DNA of 40,657 nucleotides, taken from contig VHDF01000039.1 in NCBI GenBank assembly GCA_016871495.1, positions 1 through 40,657 of the forward strand. Reading direction: 5' to 3'. A program made the translations under genes and the position numbers. The notes beneath the pieces are model-generated. The model had not been told where the DNA came from. It saw only the letters and a program-made list of their open reading frames with translations, and did no database searches. Numbering within the stretch: the first letter of the stretch is position 1; each line of letters opens with the position of its first letter. This DNA comes from Verrucomicrobiota bacterium (GTDB lineage: Bacteria; Verrucomicrobiota; Verrucomicrobiia; Limisphaerales; VHDF01). Shown here piece by piece: positions 8,194-15,476 of this stretch.

Positions 8194-10383
8194 ATGGAAT
8201 CAGTCAAGAACGCCCCTCAGTCCGAATCCAAGCTCCATTTCCTCGATTATTGGCGCATCATTCGCATCCGGAAGAGCGTCATTCTGCTGGTGTTCTTGCT
8301 CGTGGTCATCACGACGACCGCCGTCACGTTGATCCTCCCCCCTCAATACCTCAGCATGGTTCGCATCGCCGTGGAAAAGGACGCCACGGACATTTCGGGT
8401 CTCTTCCAAAGGGACAGCATTCAAGTTTACGATCCCTATTTCATTCAGACTGAGTTCGAGAAGATCACCTCGAAGAAGGTGCTGCATAAAGTCATTGAAG
8501 ACATGGGGCTCAACAACGAATGGGCCAAGAGGTATAACTCGGAAGGTCCGCTGAAGACCTCCGAGACTTACGAGATTTTGAAGCGGCACATTGATGTCCG
8601 CCAAACCCGGAATACGAGTCTGATTGAGATCAGCGTCCGCAGCGAAGATCGGCGGGAAGCGGCCAATCTATGCAATAAAATTGCGGAAACGTACAAGGAG
8701 AACCGGCTCAGTCTCCGCCGTGACATGTCCGACAAGGGCATCACCAAACTCAAGGATGAGTATCAATTGCAGTTGGCCAGGGTTCATTCGTTGCAGAGCA
8801 ATGCGGCCGAGTTGCGCCTCAGGTTGAAGATCTCGGATTACGTGGCCGAAGGCAACGCCCCGGTCACCACTCTCGAACCGGAGACGGTCCGGCGGCTCGA
8901 GAACGAACACCTGGCGGCCCGCGGCGAGTTGGCATTTTACACCGCGAAGCTCGACGATTTGCGCAGCATGAACCGGGAAAACCTTCGCAAGGCCATTCTC
9001 TCGGCCGAGCCGGACGACCTGTTGAAGGATCTTTTTCTCCGCCTGAACGACACCGAGCAGCGGTGGTCCGCGCTGAACAAGGATGTGGGTGATTTGCACC
9101 CAGAAGTGATCAAAACCAAAGCCTTGCTCAGCACCCTCAACACGCAGATTGAGGCGCGTATCGATGGGATCCTCATGGGATTGGGAAGCCGGTTGAAAGC
9201 CACGACTCAACGGGCCCTCGAGCTGTCGAACCAAGTGGCGGTGGCCATCGAGAAGGACGCCAAGGCCGCCAGCGAATACCGGCCCTATTTCTTGATCAAA
9301 GGAGAGTTGGAGACGGAGAAGCGGATCCTGGAGACGATGAAGTTCAAGATCGTCCAGGAGGAGGTGGACTTGAGCCTTCCCAAGAGCTCGATCGTGGAAG
9401 TCACGGACCGGGCGGAAGAGAGCCAAAAACCTTTCCGGCCGAATATTCCGCTGAACATTGGTTTGGGCGTGGTGGTGGGTCTTCTGATCGGAGTGGGCCT
9501 GGCCTTCTTCATTGAGTATCTCGACACGAGCGTGAAGACCATTGACGACGTGGAGCGCGCTTTGCAGGCGCCGGTGCTGGGCGTGATTCCGCAGAACGTG
9601 GGCTCGTTGCTGGAGGAAGGGGCGGACAGCCCGCATGCCGAAGCTTACCGGGTGTTGAGAACCAATGTCTTGTTCTCCCAGAAAGACCCTCAGAAGAACA
9701 CGTTGACGGTGGTGAGCGGTGGCGCGGGTGAAGGCAAATCCACCACGATTTTCAATCTGGCCACCATCTTTGCCCAGCATGGGAGCCGGGTTTTGGTGGT
9801 GGATTCGGATCTGCGCCGCCCGAGCCTGCACAAGATTCTGAAGGTCTCGAACACCGTGGGACTGACCAACTACCTCCTCAAACAGAACTCGCTGGAGGAG
9901 GTCATTCAGACGACCAAACAGCCGGGGTTGGATTTTCTGCCGAGCGGCAAGTTGCCCAGCAGTTCCCTGGGTATTTTGAATTCGACCCAAATGCGAGAGT
10001 TCATTCGCGAGGCCAAAAAGCGTTACGATTACGTGTTCTTCGATTCTCCGCCCATCATGGGTGTCAGCGACGCCTCGATCCTGGCAAGCGAGGTTGATTT
10101 GGCGCTGTTGGTGATTCAATATCGCAAATACCCGCAGGCCATGACCGTTCGTGCCAAGCAGATGGTCGAGAAGGTGGGCGGGACATTGCTGGGAGTTGTG
10201 CTCAACAACATCAATATTTCCCAGGATTCTTACTACTACTACTACAGCGGTTATTATTACGATTACTACTCCCGGAACGATGAGGGCGGGGGCAAAAAGA
10301 ACGGGGAACACAAGAAGGCCGCCGCCCAAGCCGGGGAAACGCCGGAACGGGGTGGCGGAGTGGAGATCAAGCAAAAGTATTGA
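8194..10383 (+). CDS. Wzc-type polysaccharide co-polymerase with tyrosine autokinase
   Basis: 729 residues. An N-terminal Wzz domain has membrane helices at about 29-48 and 421-443 flanking a long periplasmic coiled-coil region. The cytoplasmic BY-kinase domain follows: Walker A GGAGEGKST (about 509-517), Walker A' VLVVDSDLRRPS (about 534-545) and Walker B YVFFDSPP (about 613-620). A tyrosine-rich cluster at about 680-693 (YYYYYSGYYYDYYS) is the expected autophosphorylation tail, followed by a glycine/lysine-rich end. Such proteins set chain length and drive export of capsule or exopolysaccharide with Wza. No Shine-Dalgarno sequence is visible, because the ATG directly follows the terminator's T-run. 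The Wza-type gene is 34 bases downstream. Confidence 0.95.
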   Translation: MESVKNAPQSESKLHFLDYWRIIRIRKSVILLVFLLVVITTTAVTLILPPQYLSMVRIAVEKDATDISGLFQRDSIQVYDPYFIQTEFEKITSKKVLHKVIEDMGLNNEWAKRYNSEGPLKTSETYEILKRHIDVRQTRNTSLIEISVRSEDRREAANLCNKIAETYKENRLSLRRDMSDKGITKLKDEYQLQLARVHSLQSNAAELRLRLKISDYVAEGNAPVTTLEPETVRRLENEHLAARGELAFYTAKLDDLRSMNRENLRKAILSAEPDDLLKDLFLRLNDTEQRWSALNKDVGDLHPEVIKTKALLSTLNTQIEARIDGILMGLGSRLKATTQRALELSNQVAVAIEKDAKAASEYRPYFLIKGELETEKRILETMKFKIVQEEVDLSLPKSSIVEVTDRAEESQKPFRPNIPLNIGLGVVVGLLIGVGLAFFIEYLDTSVKTIDDVERALQAPVLGVIPQNVGSLLEEGADSPHAEAYRVLRTNVLFSQKDPQKNTLTVVSGGAGEGKSTTIFNLATIFAQHGSRVLVVDSDLRRPSLHKILKVSNTVGLTNYLLKQNSLEEVIQTTKQPGLDFLPSGKLPSSSLGILNSTQMREFIREAKKRYDYVFFDSPPIMGVSDASILASEVDLALLVIQYRKYPQAMTVRAKQMVEKVGGTLLGVVLNNINISQDSYYYYYSGYYYDYYSRNDEGGGKKNGEHKKAAAQAGETPERGGGVEIKQKY

Positions 10384-10417
10384 CCCTTGCGGTTGGATTG
10401 TTGGAATCGTGGCGCTC

Positions 10418-11110
10418 ATGAAGCTCGTTCGATCATTCTTTTTTTCCTCCCTTTGGGAAAAGGCCAGGCCTCGGCTCGCGGTCCATTTTCTTTGGCTACT
10501 CCCGGCGATGGCTTTGACGACCGGTTGTGAAACCACCGGCGGAGGACTCGGGAGTTCCACTTCGCCTGCGCCCGGTGCGGCGGCGAAGGCTCCTGTCGCG
10601 CCCGCCCCCGAAGCGCCTCCCGTGGTCCGCGGCGATGTGCTCAGGCCCAACGACATGGTGTCGGTTCTTTTCTCGGGTCTGGCTTCCGCTCCCAATCGCC
10701 ACGACGAGCGCATCAAAGATGACGGGAGTTTGACTCTGCCTCTGAATTTGCGCATCCAGGCGGCGGGTAAAACCCCCGGCCAGTTGCAAAGGGATATTTA
10801 TAACCTCTACGTTCCGGCTTATTTCCGCGAACAATTGACGGTCACGGTGGCTCCGGAAAATCGGTTCTTCTTCGTCGATGGCGATGTGCGGACCCCGAAC
10901 CGTTACGTCTACGCGGGCGAGATGACCGTGCTCAAGGCCATTTCCGCTGCCGGAGGATTCACGGATTTCGCCAACCGCAAGAATGTCATCCTGAACCGGT
11001 CCAACGGAGAGAAGCTCATCATCAATTGCGAGAAGGCCGCGAAGAATCCCACCTTGGACAAGCCGGTTTATCCCGGGGATCAGATTATCGTCAAACGCAG
11101 GCTCATCTGA
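10418..11110 (+). CDS. Wza-type polysaccharide export lipoprotein
   Basis: 230 residues from the ATG at 10418. The frame stays open much further upstream inside wzc, but this ATG opens a lipoprotein signal with lipobox LTTGC (Cys37). After a proline/alanine-rich linker comes the polysaccharide export domain (about 72-145: VLRPNDMVSVLF, then LPLNLRIQAAG). An SLBB domain follows from about 148 to the end (VDGDVRTPNRYVYAGEMT, then VYPGDQIIVKRR). It should form or cap the outer-membrane channel through which the polymer controlled by the adjacent Wzc leaves the cell. At this length it has one SLBB domain and no long C-terminal helix of the E. coli Wza type, so the barrel protein at 6874 may supply the outer-membrane pore. 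Confidence 0.92.
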   Translation: MKLVRSFFFSSLWEKARPRLAVHFLWLLPAMALTTGCETTGGGLGSSTSPAPGAAAKAPVAPAPEAPPVVRGDVLRPNDMVSVLFSGLASAPNRHDERIKDDGSLTLPLNLRIQAAGKTPGQLQRDIYNLYVPAYFREQLTVTVAPENRFFFVDGDVRTPNRYVYAGEMTVLKAISAAGGFTDFANRKNVILNRSNGEKLIINCEKAAKNPTLDKPVYPGDQIIVKRRLI

Positions 11111-11161
11111 CCCTGGCTTAGCCGTGCTGCGCGGGGTTGGTTGTGCGGGGTGTTCGCCGTT

Positions 11162-11548
11162 TTGATTCAACTTCGTGTCATGAATGGCCCCGGTGCGGGT
11201 TCCACTTGGGTGGCCAGTTCTCTCCCTGCAAGCTTTGGGAGGAGTCCAGCGGACGGCTTGCGTTGCGAAGCCAAAGGAGTCTGGGAGGGGCACTTCAACG
11301 TCCGCCTCGAAAAGGATGGTGTCTTTGTGCTCTCGGCCCGGGCAGAGGCGTTCTGCAGGGTCAATGGGTCTCCTGTTTCGGAAGTTCCCCTGCGTCATGG
11401 AGACGTCATCGACGCTGGAGAGATGAAGTTGTGTTTTGGATTTGCGGATGCGCCGCAAAAGTCACTCCGGGCGAGGGAAGTCCTGGCCTGGGTGTTGATC
11501 CTCGGCTTGGGTTTGTTGCAGTTGATCGTGGCGGCGCTGTTATTCTGA
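11162..11548 (+). CDS. small membrane-anchored FHA-like protein
   Basis: I place the start at TTG 11162, which gives MIQLRVMNGPGAGSTW, the usual opening of an FHA domain. TTG 11141 and GTG 11150 in the same frame are alternatives. The 128 residues keep several FHA landmarks: GR (about 27), a histidine in WEGHFNV, VNG, and LRHGDVIDAG. The usual Ser-Arg-x-x-His phosphothreonine-binding motif is not there (WEGH instead), so binding may be lost or changed. A single C-terminal membrane helix (VLAWVLILGLGLLQLIVAAL) puts the FHA-like part in the cytoplasm. It follows the Wza-type gene by about 50 bases and could be an accessory of the Wzc kinase or a phospho-signalling link. The family call is moderate and the function unproven. 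Confidence 0.6.
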   Translation: MIQLRVMNGPGAGSTWVASSLPASFGRSPADGLRCEAKGVWEGHFNVRLEKDGVFVLSARAEAFCRVNGSPVSEVPLRHGDVIDAGEMKLCFGFADAPQKSLRAREVLAWVLILGLGLLQLIVAALLF

Positions 11549-11560
11549 ACCTTTGAGCCT

Positions 11561-12049
11561 TCAGCGGTTGGTTTTGGATTTCGCCCGCTGCTGGCGGAAG
11601 AAGTCCAAGAGCAAACTCCGGCATTCCTCTTCGCGAACCCCTCGAGTGATGTCGGACTTGTGGTTGAGTCCTTCAAACTGAAGGAGATTCATGGCGCTGC
11701 CCGCGGCCCCGGCTTTGGCGTCGGAGACTCCGAATACCACACGGGAGAGTCGTGCATGCACGATCGCGCCCGCGCACATGGGACAAGGTTCTTTGGTGGC
11801 GAAGAGGGTGCAATCCGTGAGCCGCCAATCGCCAATCGCGGCTTCGGCTTGAGTAATGGCCAGCATCTCGGCGTGGGCCGTGGCGTCTTTGAGCAGCTCC
11901 ACCTGATTCCAGGACCGCGCGATCACGCGCCCCGCGCGAACGATGACCGCACCCACCGGAACTTCGTCGTGTTCCCAGGCGCGGCGAGCGAGCCGCAGAG
12001 CCTCACCCATGAAGTAGGCGTCACTGTTGAGGTCGATGGGAGGTTCCAT
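11561..12049 (-). CDS. tadA: tRNA-specific adenosine deaminase TadA
   Basis: 162 residues from the ATG at 12049; an in-frame ATG further up (12217) would add a meaningless tail and deepen the overlap with the NUDIX gene. The zinc and catalytic residues are in place: HAE (His59, Glu61) and PCPMC (Cys89, Cys92). The flanking text, VPVGAVIV, NLLQFEGLNH and FFRQQR, is typical of TadA, which converts A34 to inosine in tRNA-Arg(ACG). The start lies 29 bases inside the end of the upstream NUDIX gene, so the two are probably cotranscribed. The stop faces the FHA-like gene 12 bases away, leaving little room for a terminator. Confidence 0.95.
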   Translation of the reverse strand: MEPPIDLNSDAYFMGEALRLARRAWEHDEVPVGAVIVRAGRVIARSWNQVELLKDATAHAEMLAITQAEAAIGDWRLTDCTLFATKEPCPMCAGAIVHARLSRVVFGVSDAKAGAAGSAMNLLQFEGLNHKSDITRGVREEECRSLLLDFFRQQRAKSKTNR

Positions 12050-12539
12050 GAATGGATTCTTCGAGATGCCAGCTGACTTCCGACGCGCTGCTCCAAATTC
12101 CGTGGGCCGCGAAAAAACCACCGCGATGTTTCCAAAACTGCGGCCAGAGAAAATCTCGATCGGTATCCGGGAGGTCGAGCCGATCCAAAGCGGTTCGGGA
12201 GTAAAATGCGAACACACCTTCCTCGTGAGGAGGAGGGGGCTTTTCCAGCTTTCGTCGAATTTCGAAAAGAAACATCAACCAATGGGTCGTGCCTTGGTAG
12301 GCCGCTTCGGAGACGAGGCCGGTCAAACGCAAGTCGCTCTCGGAAAGGGCCAAATTCATTTCCTCGCCGGCTTCGCGGCAGGCGCAGCGATAGGGCGACT
12401 CGCCGAGCCAGGTTTTGAGTTTGCCCCCCGGCGGGCTCCATCGCCCCCGGTTCGGCTCCCGCGTGCGATGGAGCAACAACACTTCGTCCTGGGCATTGAA
12501 GCCGTAAAGCAACGTGGAGATCTTGTGGGGAAAATCCAT
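12021..12539 (-). CDS. NUDIX hydrolase
   Basis: 172 residues starting MDFPHKISTLLYGFNAQDEV. The NUDIX box spans residues 38-60: GGK, then a GE, then REAGEE. The loop between the first glycine pair and GE is two residues longer than the usual GX5E spacing (GGKLKTWLGE). The catalytic REAxEE acids are all kept, so the fold should still hydrolyse a nucleoside diphosphate linked to another moiety. Many such proteins with an RTREPNRGRWSPPGGK start are 8-oxo-dGTP diphosphatase-like, but the substrate cannot be read from sequence. The 3' end overlaps tadA. Confidence 0.88.
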   Translation of the reverse strand: MDFPHKISTLLYGFNAQDEVLLLHRTREPNRGRWSPPGGKLKTWLGESPYRCACREAGEEMNLALSESDLRLTGLVSEAAYQGTTHWLMFLFEIRRKLEKPPPPHEEGVFAFYSRTALDRLDLPDTDRDFLWPQFWKHRGGFFAAHGIWSSASEVSWHLEESIHGTSHRPQQ

Positions 12540-12610
12540 CGGCGGCAGTGAAGCAAGAACGCCGGATCATTTCTACTGCCATTTCATTCCAGGAATTCTA
12601 AATTGCTGGC

Positions 12611-13675
12611 GTGAGTTCGATTCCACTTCTCCGAGCAGAAAACGGCAAGATTCTTCCTGCCGACACGCCCGAAGCTTTTGCCCAGTCCGTGGCGCTGGCT
12701 GCGGATTGGTTGAAGCGCGGTAGCGTGGTGGTCCTCCCGACCGAAACCGTCTATGGACTGGCGGCGAGTGCTTGGAATGAAAGGGCGATTGAGGAGATCT
12801 ATCGCCTCAAGGGACGGCCTGCTTCCAATCCCCTCATTGTGCATGTGTCAGGCATGGAAATGGCCAAAGCCAGTGTGAACGATTGGCCTGAAGCGGCCGA
12901 TCAACTGGCGAGAGCCTTTTGGCCGGGTCCGCTGACGCTCGTTTTGCCCAAGCGCTCTGTAATACCGGACAGGGTGACGGCAGGCGGGTCGACGGTGGCT
13001 GTGCGCTGGCCTTCACATCCCATCTTTCAGGCGGTGCTGGAGCAATGCGGATTTCCGCTGGCCGCGCCCAGCGCGAATCGGTCCAACAAAACCTCTCCAA
13101 CGGCAGCGACTCAGGTCTTGCAGAGCCTTGGTGAAAACGCCCCCTGGATTGTTGATGGAGGTCCATGCCCCGTTGGCATTGAATCGACCGTGGTGGATGT
13201 TGCGGGAAAAGTTCCGAGAGTTCTGCGGGCCGGGATGATTTCGAGGGAGGCGATTGAGAGAGTTCTGGGCCGGAGTGTTGGCACGGCGCAGTCAGAAACC
13301 TTGGCGGGGAATGAAGTCGAGACGCTCCGCAGTCCTGGTTTGATGCGGTCCCACTATGCACCGCGGGCGGATTTGTGGACTGGGCGATGGAAGCACGGGA
13401 AGAGTGCGCGCATTGCCTTGACTGGAATGGGCCTCAAAATGGAGCAAGTGGCTGTCATTTCTCACACCATCATACCTGAAGGTTTCGAGCGAGTGATCGT
13501 CTTGCCGAATGATCCTGAAGCGTATGCGAGGGGGATGTATGCCGCCTGGCATCGATGTGATGAAGAGGGGGTTGCGGCGATCTTGGTCGAGGAGCCACCC
13601 GACGGTCAGGCTTGGGAAGGGATCTGGGATCGACTGAGAAGGGCGTCGAGAGGTCGACTCGAAGGGGGAATTTAA
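12611..13675 (+). CDS. threonylcarbamoyl-AMP synthase, Sua5 type
   Basis: 354 residues from a GTG start. The TsaC-like catalytic domain (about 20-215) has PTETVYGL (43-50), KGRPASNPL (67-75) and, near residue 152, APSANRSNKTSPT. The linker SPGLMRSHYAP and a C-terminal domain of about 100 residues mark the long Sua5 form rather than short TsaC. The enzyme makes threonylcarbamoyl-AMP from threonine, bicarbonate and ATP for the t6A37 modification of ANN-decoding tRNAs. It is divergent from the NUDIX/tadA pair with 71 bases between, and so lies beside another tRNA-modification gene. No neighbour of the TsaBDE set is present. Confidence 0.93.
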   Translation: MSSIPLLRAENGKILPADTPEAFAQSVALAADWLKRGSVVVLPTETVYGLAASAWNERAIEEIYRLKGRPASNPLIVHVSGMEMAKASVNDWPEAADQLARAFWPGPLTLVLPKRSVIPDRVTAGGSTVAVRWPSHPIFQAVLEQCGFPLAAPSANRSNKTSPTAATQVLQSLGENAPWIVDGGPCPVGIESTVVDVAGKVPRVLRAGMISREAIERVLGRSVGTAQSETLAGNEVETLRSPGLMRSHYAPRADLWTGRWKHGKSARIALTGMGLKMEQVAVISHTIIPEGFERVIVLPNDPEAYARGMYAAWHRCDEEGVAAILVEEPPDGQAWEGIWDRLRRASRGRLEGGI

Positions 13676-13958
13676 TTATTACAATATGTTAATGTGCAAT
13701 GACTTGATTCGAAAGTCGATCCCATGAAAAGGGGTAGTTTTTGGATCTGGAAAGTTGAGTTGGGATCGTCGATCAAGTGAAAACGAAACTTGTTGAATTG
13801 GATGTGATTTTGGATAGGTTTGGGGTGTGCGAAGTCCGGCCTGCCAAAGTTGGCGCTCCTCGCGACAGCGAGGGGGGCGAAAATGTTCAAAAAACTGTTT
13901 GACACATCCTTGATGCTTTGAGAGCCTGAGCGCACACACGGAATAACCAAGCAACAAA

Positions 13959-14576
13959 ATGAGAACAAAAGCACTACTACTTACAGCCGCATTTGCTGCG
14001 GCAGGTGTCGCCGCTGCGTCCGCGCAGGTTTACTCAGTGAACGCGGTGGGCTACGTGAATGTGTCGGTCCCCAAGGGCTTCTCGATGATTGCCAACCCTC
14101 TCAAGGCTTCGGCAAACACGGTGGGTGCCTTGCTGGCATCTGCTCCCGATGGCACGACCGTTTACAAATTCAGCGGTGGCAAATTCGGCGTCAACACCAA
14201 GGACTTCGGTGAATTTGCGAATGGCGCTGAGACGATGAATCCGGGCGAAGGTGCTTTCATTGAAGCTTCGAGCGCGTTCACGGTGACGTTTGTTGGGGAA
14301 GTGCCTCAGGGTGCTCTCTCCCAGAACATTCCTGCTGGATTTTCGATTCAAGCCTCTCAAGTTCCTCAAAAGGGACAACTGGATACTGTTTTGAAGTTCC
14401 CTGCGGCTGATGGTGACACTGTCTATCGATACAACAATGGGAGTGGACGTTACAGCATTCACGCCTATGACTTCGGCGCTTGGGACAATCCGCCGTCTCC
14501 TGAAGTGGGTGAAGCCTTCTTCGTGAACAAGGCTGCAGCTGCGCAATGGAAGCGCGATTTCTCGGTCAACAACTAA
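13959..14576 (+). CDS. secreted protein with duplicated domain, 'VYSVNAVGYVNV' type
   Basis: 205 residues with a clear signal peptide (MRTKALLLTAAFAAAGVAAA, cleavage near SAQ-VYS). The mature start VYSVNAVGYVNV is a recurrent opening of secreted proteins in Verrucomicrobia genomes (from memory, not searched). The body is two copies of one unit of about 75 residues. Copy A is about 40-113: GFSMIANPL, DGTTVYKFSGGKF, KDFGEF, PGEGAFI. Copy B is about 127-201: GFSIQASQV, DGDTVYRYNNGSG, YDFGAW, VGEAFFV. There is no C-terminal sorting signal here; that is found on the next gene 31 bases on. The function is unknown, probably surface or matrix. No clear promoter was found in 13676-13958. Confidence 0.8.
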   Translation: MRTKALLLTAAFAAAGVAAASAQVYSVNAVGYVNVSVPKGFSMIANPLKASANTVGALLASAPDGTTVYKFSGGKFGVNTKDFGEFANGAETMNPGEGAFIEASSAFTVTFVGEVPQGALSQNIPAGFSIQASQVPQKGQLDTVLKFPAADGDTVYRYNNGSGRYSIHAYDFGAWDNPPSPEVGEAFFVNKAAAAQWKRDFSVNN

Positions 14577-14607
14577 CCTGGAGTATCCTTAGAAACCCAA
14601 CCAAACT

Positions 14608-15129
14608 ATGAAAAAACTTCTAACTGTGGCCGCGCTGCTGGTGGTTGCTTATGCAACTCAGGCGCAAGGCACTGTGAACTTCAACAACAAAACTGGTGGC
14701 GTCGATTCTCCCGTGTTTGATGTCGGAGGCACGACCAAGCTTGCTGGTCCGGCCTTCCTGGCTGGTCTCTATGAAGGAGATACACTCCTGGGTGCCACGG
14801 CCCCGTTCCGAACGGGTACTGGCGCAGGCTATTGGAATCCGGCTCCGGACAGCTCTCGCGCAACGAGCGTTGCTCCTGGTGCGAACGCGACTCTGACAGT
14901 GCGCGCTTGGGAAGCCTCCGGCGGTGCTAACTACGCTGCGGCTCTGTCTGCCGGCAAGAAGACTGGAAAGTCTGATGCTGTGACCGTTGCCACGGGTGGC
15001 GCTGGTTCTCCTCCGAGCCTGCCCGCCGTTCTGACCGGACTGAAGAGCTTCAGCTTGGTTCCTGAACCCAGCACGATCGCTCTCGGTGCCCTCGGCGCAG
15101 CGGTTCTCCTGTTCCGCCGCCGCAAGTAA
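14608..15129 (+). CDS. PEP-CTERM sorting domain protein
   Basis: 173 residues with a signal peptide (MKKLLTVAALLVVAYATQA-QG). The C-terminus is a textbook PEP-CTERM signal: the VPEPS motif, then a hydrophobic helix (TIALGALGAAVLLF), then a basic tail RRRK. Such proteins are cut and anchored or released by an exosortase; no exosortase gene is in this window. The middle part is Gly/Ala/Thr-rich with no recognisable domain. It is 31 bases after the secreted protein at 13959 and is closed by a strong terminator, so the two probably form one transcript. The polysaccharide locus 3 kb upstream fits the known link of PEP-CTERM proteins to exopolysaccharide. Confidence 0.9.
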   Translation: MKKLLTVAALLVVAYATQAQGTVNFNNKTGGVDSPVFDVGGTTKLAGPAFLAGLYEGDTLLGATAPFRTGTGAGYWNPAPDSSRATSVAPGANATLTVRAWEASGGANYAAALSAGKKTGKSDAVTVATGGAGSPPSLPAVLTGLKSFSLVPEPSTIALGALGAAVLLFRRRK

Positions 15130-15153
15130 CACTTGCTGCATCTGTTCTCATTC

Positions 15154-15183
15154 AGCCGCCCGGAAACGGGCGGCTTTTTTTTT
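15154..15183 (+). terminator. rho-independent terminator after the PEP-CTERM gene
   Basis: A perfect nine-base-pair stem, AGCCGCCCG (15154-15162) with CGGGCGGCT (15167-15175), has a GAAA tetraloop and is followed by a T-run through 15183. It ends the 13959-15129 unit. Confidence 0.93.
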
Positions 15184-15476
15184 GTTCGAGGGAGAGTGAA
15201 GGAAAGAGATGAGCTCACTCAAACCCGTCGTAGAAATCTCGACAGATAAAAAGCACGAGCACTGAAAGTGTGCTACCTAGAAACGGCAATTGCCCTTGAT
15301 GAAGATTCGCAAGGTCCTGGCGATCGAGCCATTCCGAATCACTCACCTGATCCATAATGGATATGCCTCGTTCTTCGTCATGTCTTTCTCATCCAAGTCT
15401 TTGTAAAACATCACCATGTTCAACTATCCTCTTACGGATTAACCCCCACAAGGGCAGAACCGAAGACGGGTTTGCG
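15184..15476. other. intergenic region with small dyads
   Basis: No gene is seen between the terminator and the FG-GAP protein. It holds a small hairpin candidate at 15252-15274 (AGCA and CACT against AGTG and TGCT), a perfect palindrome GGCAATTGCC at 15285-15294, and a weak promoter candidate at 15401-15430. The frame of the downstream gene stays open back to an ATG at 15357, but those 40 extra residues look noncoding. Confidence 0.4.
15401..15430 (+). promoter_or_regulatory. weak promoter candidate for the FG-GAP gene
   Basis: TTGTAA (15401-15406, 4 of 6), an 18-base spacer and TATCCT (15425-15430, 4 of 6). Transcription would start near 15437, after the upstream ATG at 15357 but before the ATG at 15477, which is consistent with the latter being the true start. 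Confidence 0.3.

Noticed and set aside
8668-10755. A 695-codon minus-strand open frame across wzc and the Wza-type gene
   Set aside because: It is the antisense shadow of two clearly coding genes in a high-GC region and has no recognisable protein motif.
13899-13904. A perfect TTGACA upstream of the secreted protein at 13959
   Set aside because: No -10-like hexamer is found at 15 to 18 bases downstream, so a promoter cannot be supported.
14577-14607. RpoN (-24/-12) promoter upstream of the PEP-CTERM gene
   Set aside because: No TGGC-N8-TGC type match is present in this gap, nor a convincing one in the other leaders checked.
15357-15476. Upstream ATG extending the FG-GAP protein by 40 residues
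   Set aside because: The extra residues have no signal-peptide character and come before a clean export signal that starts at 15477.
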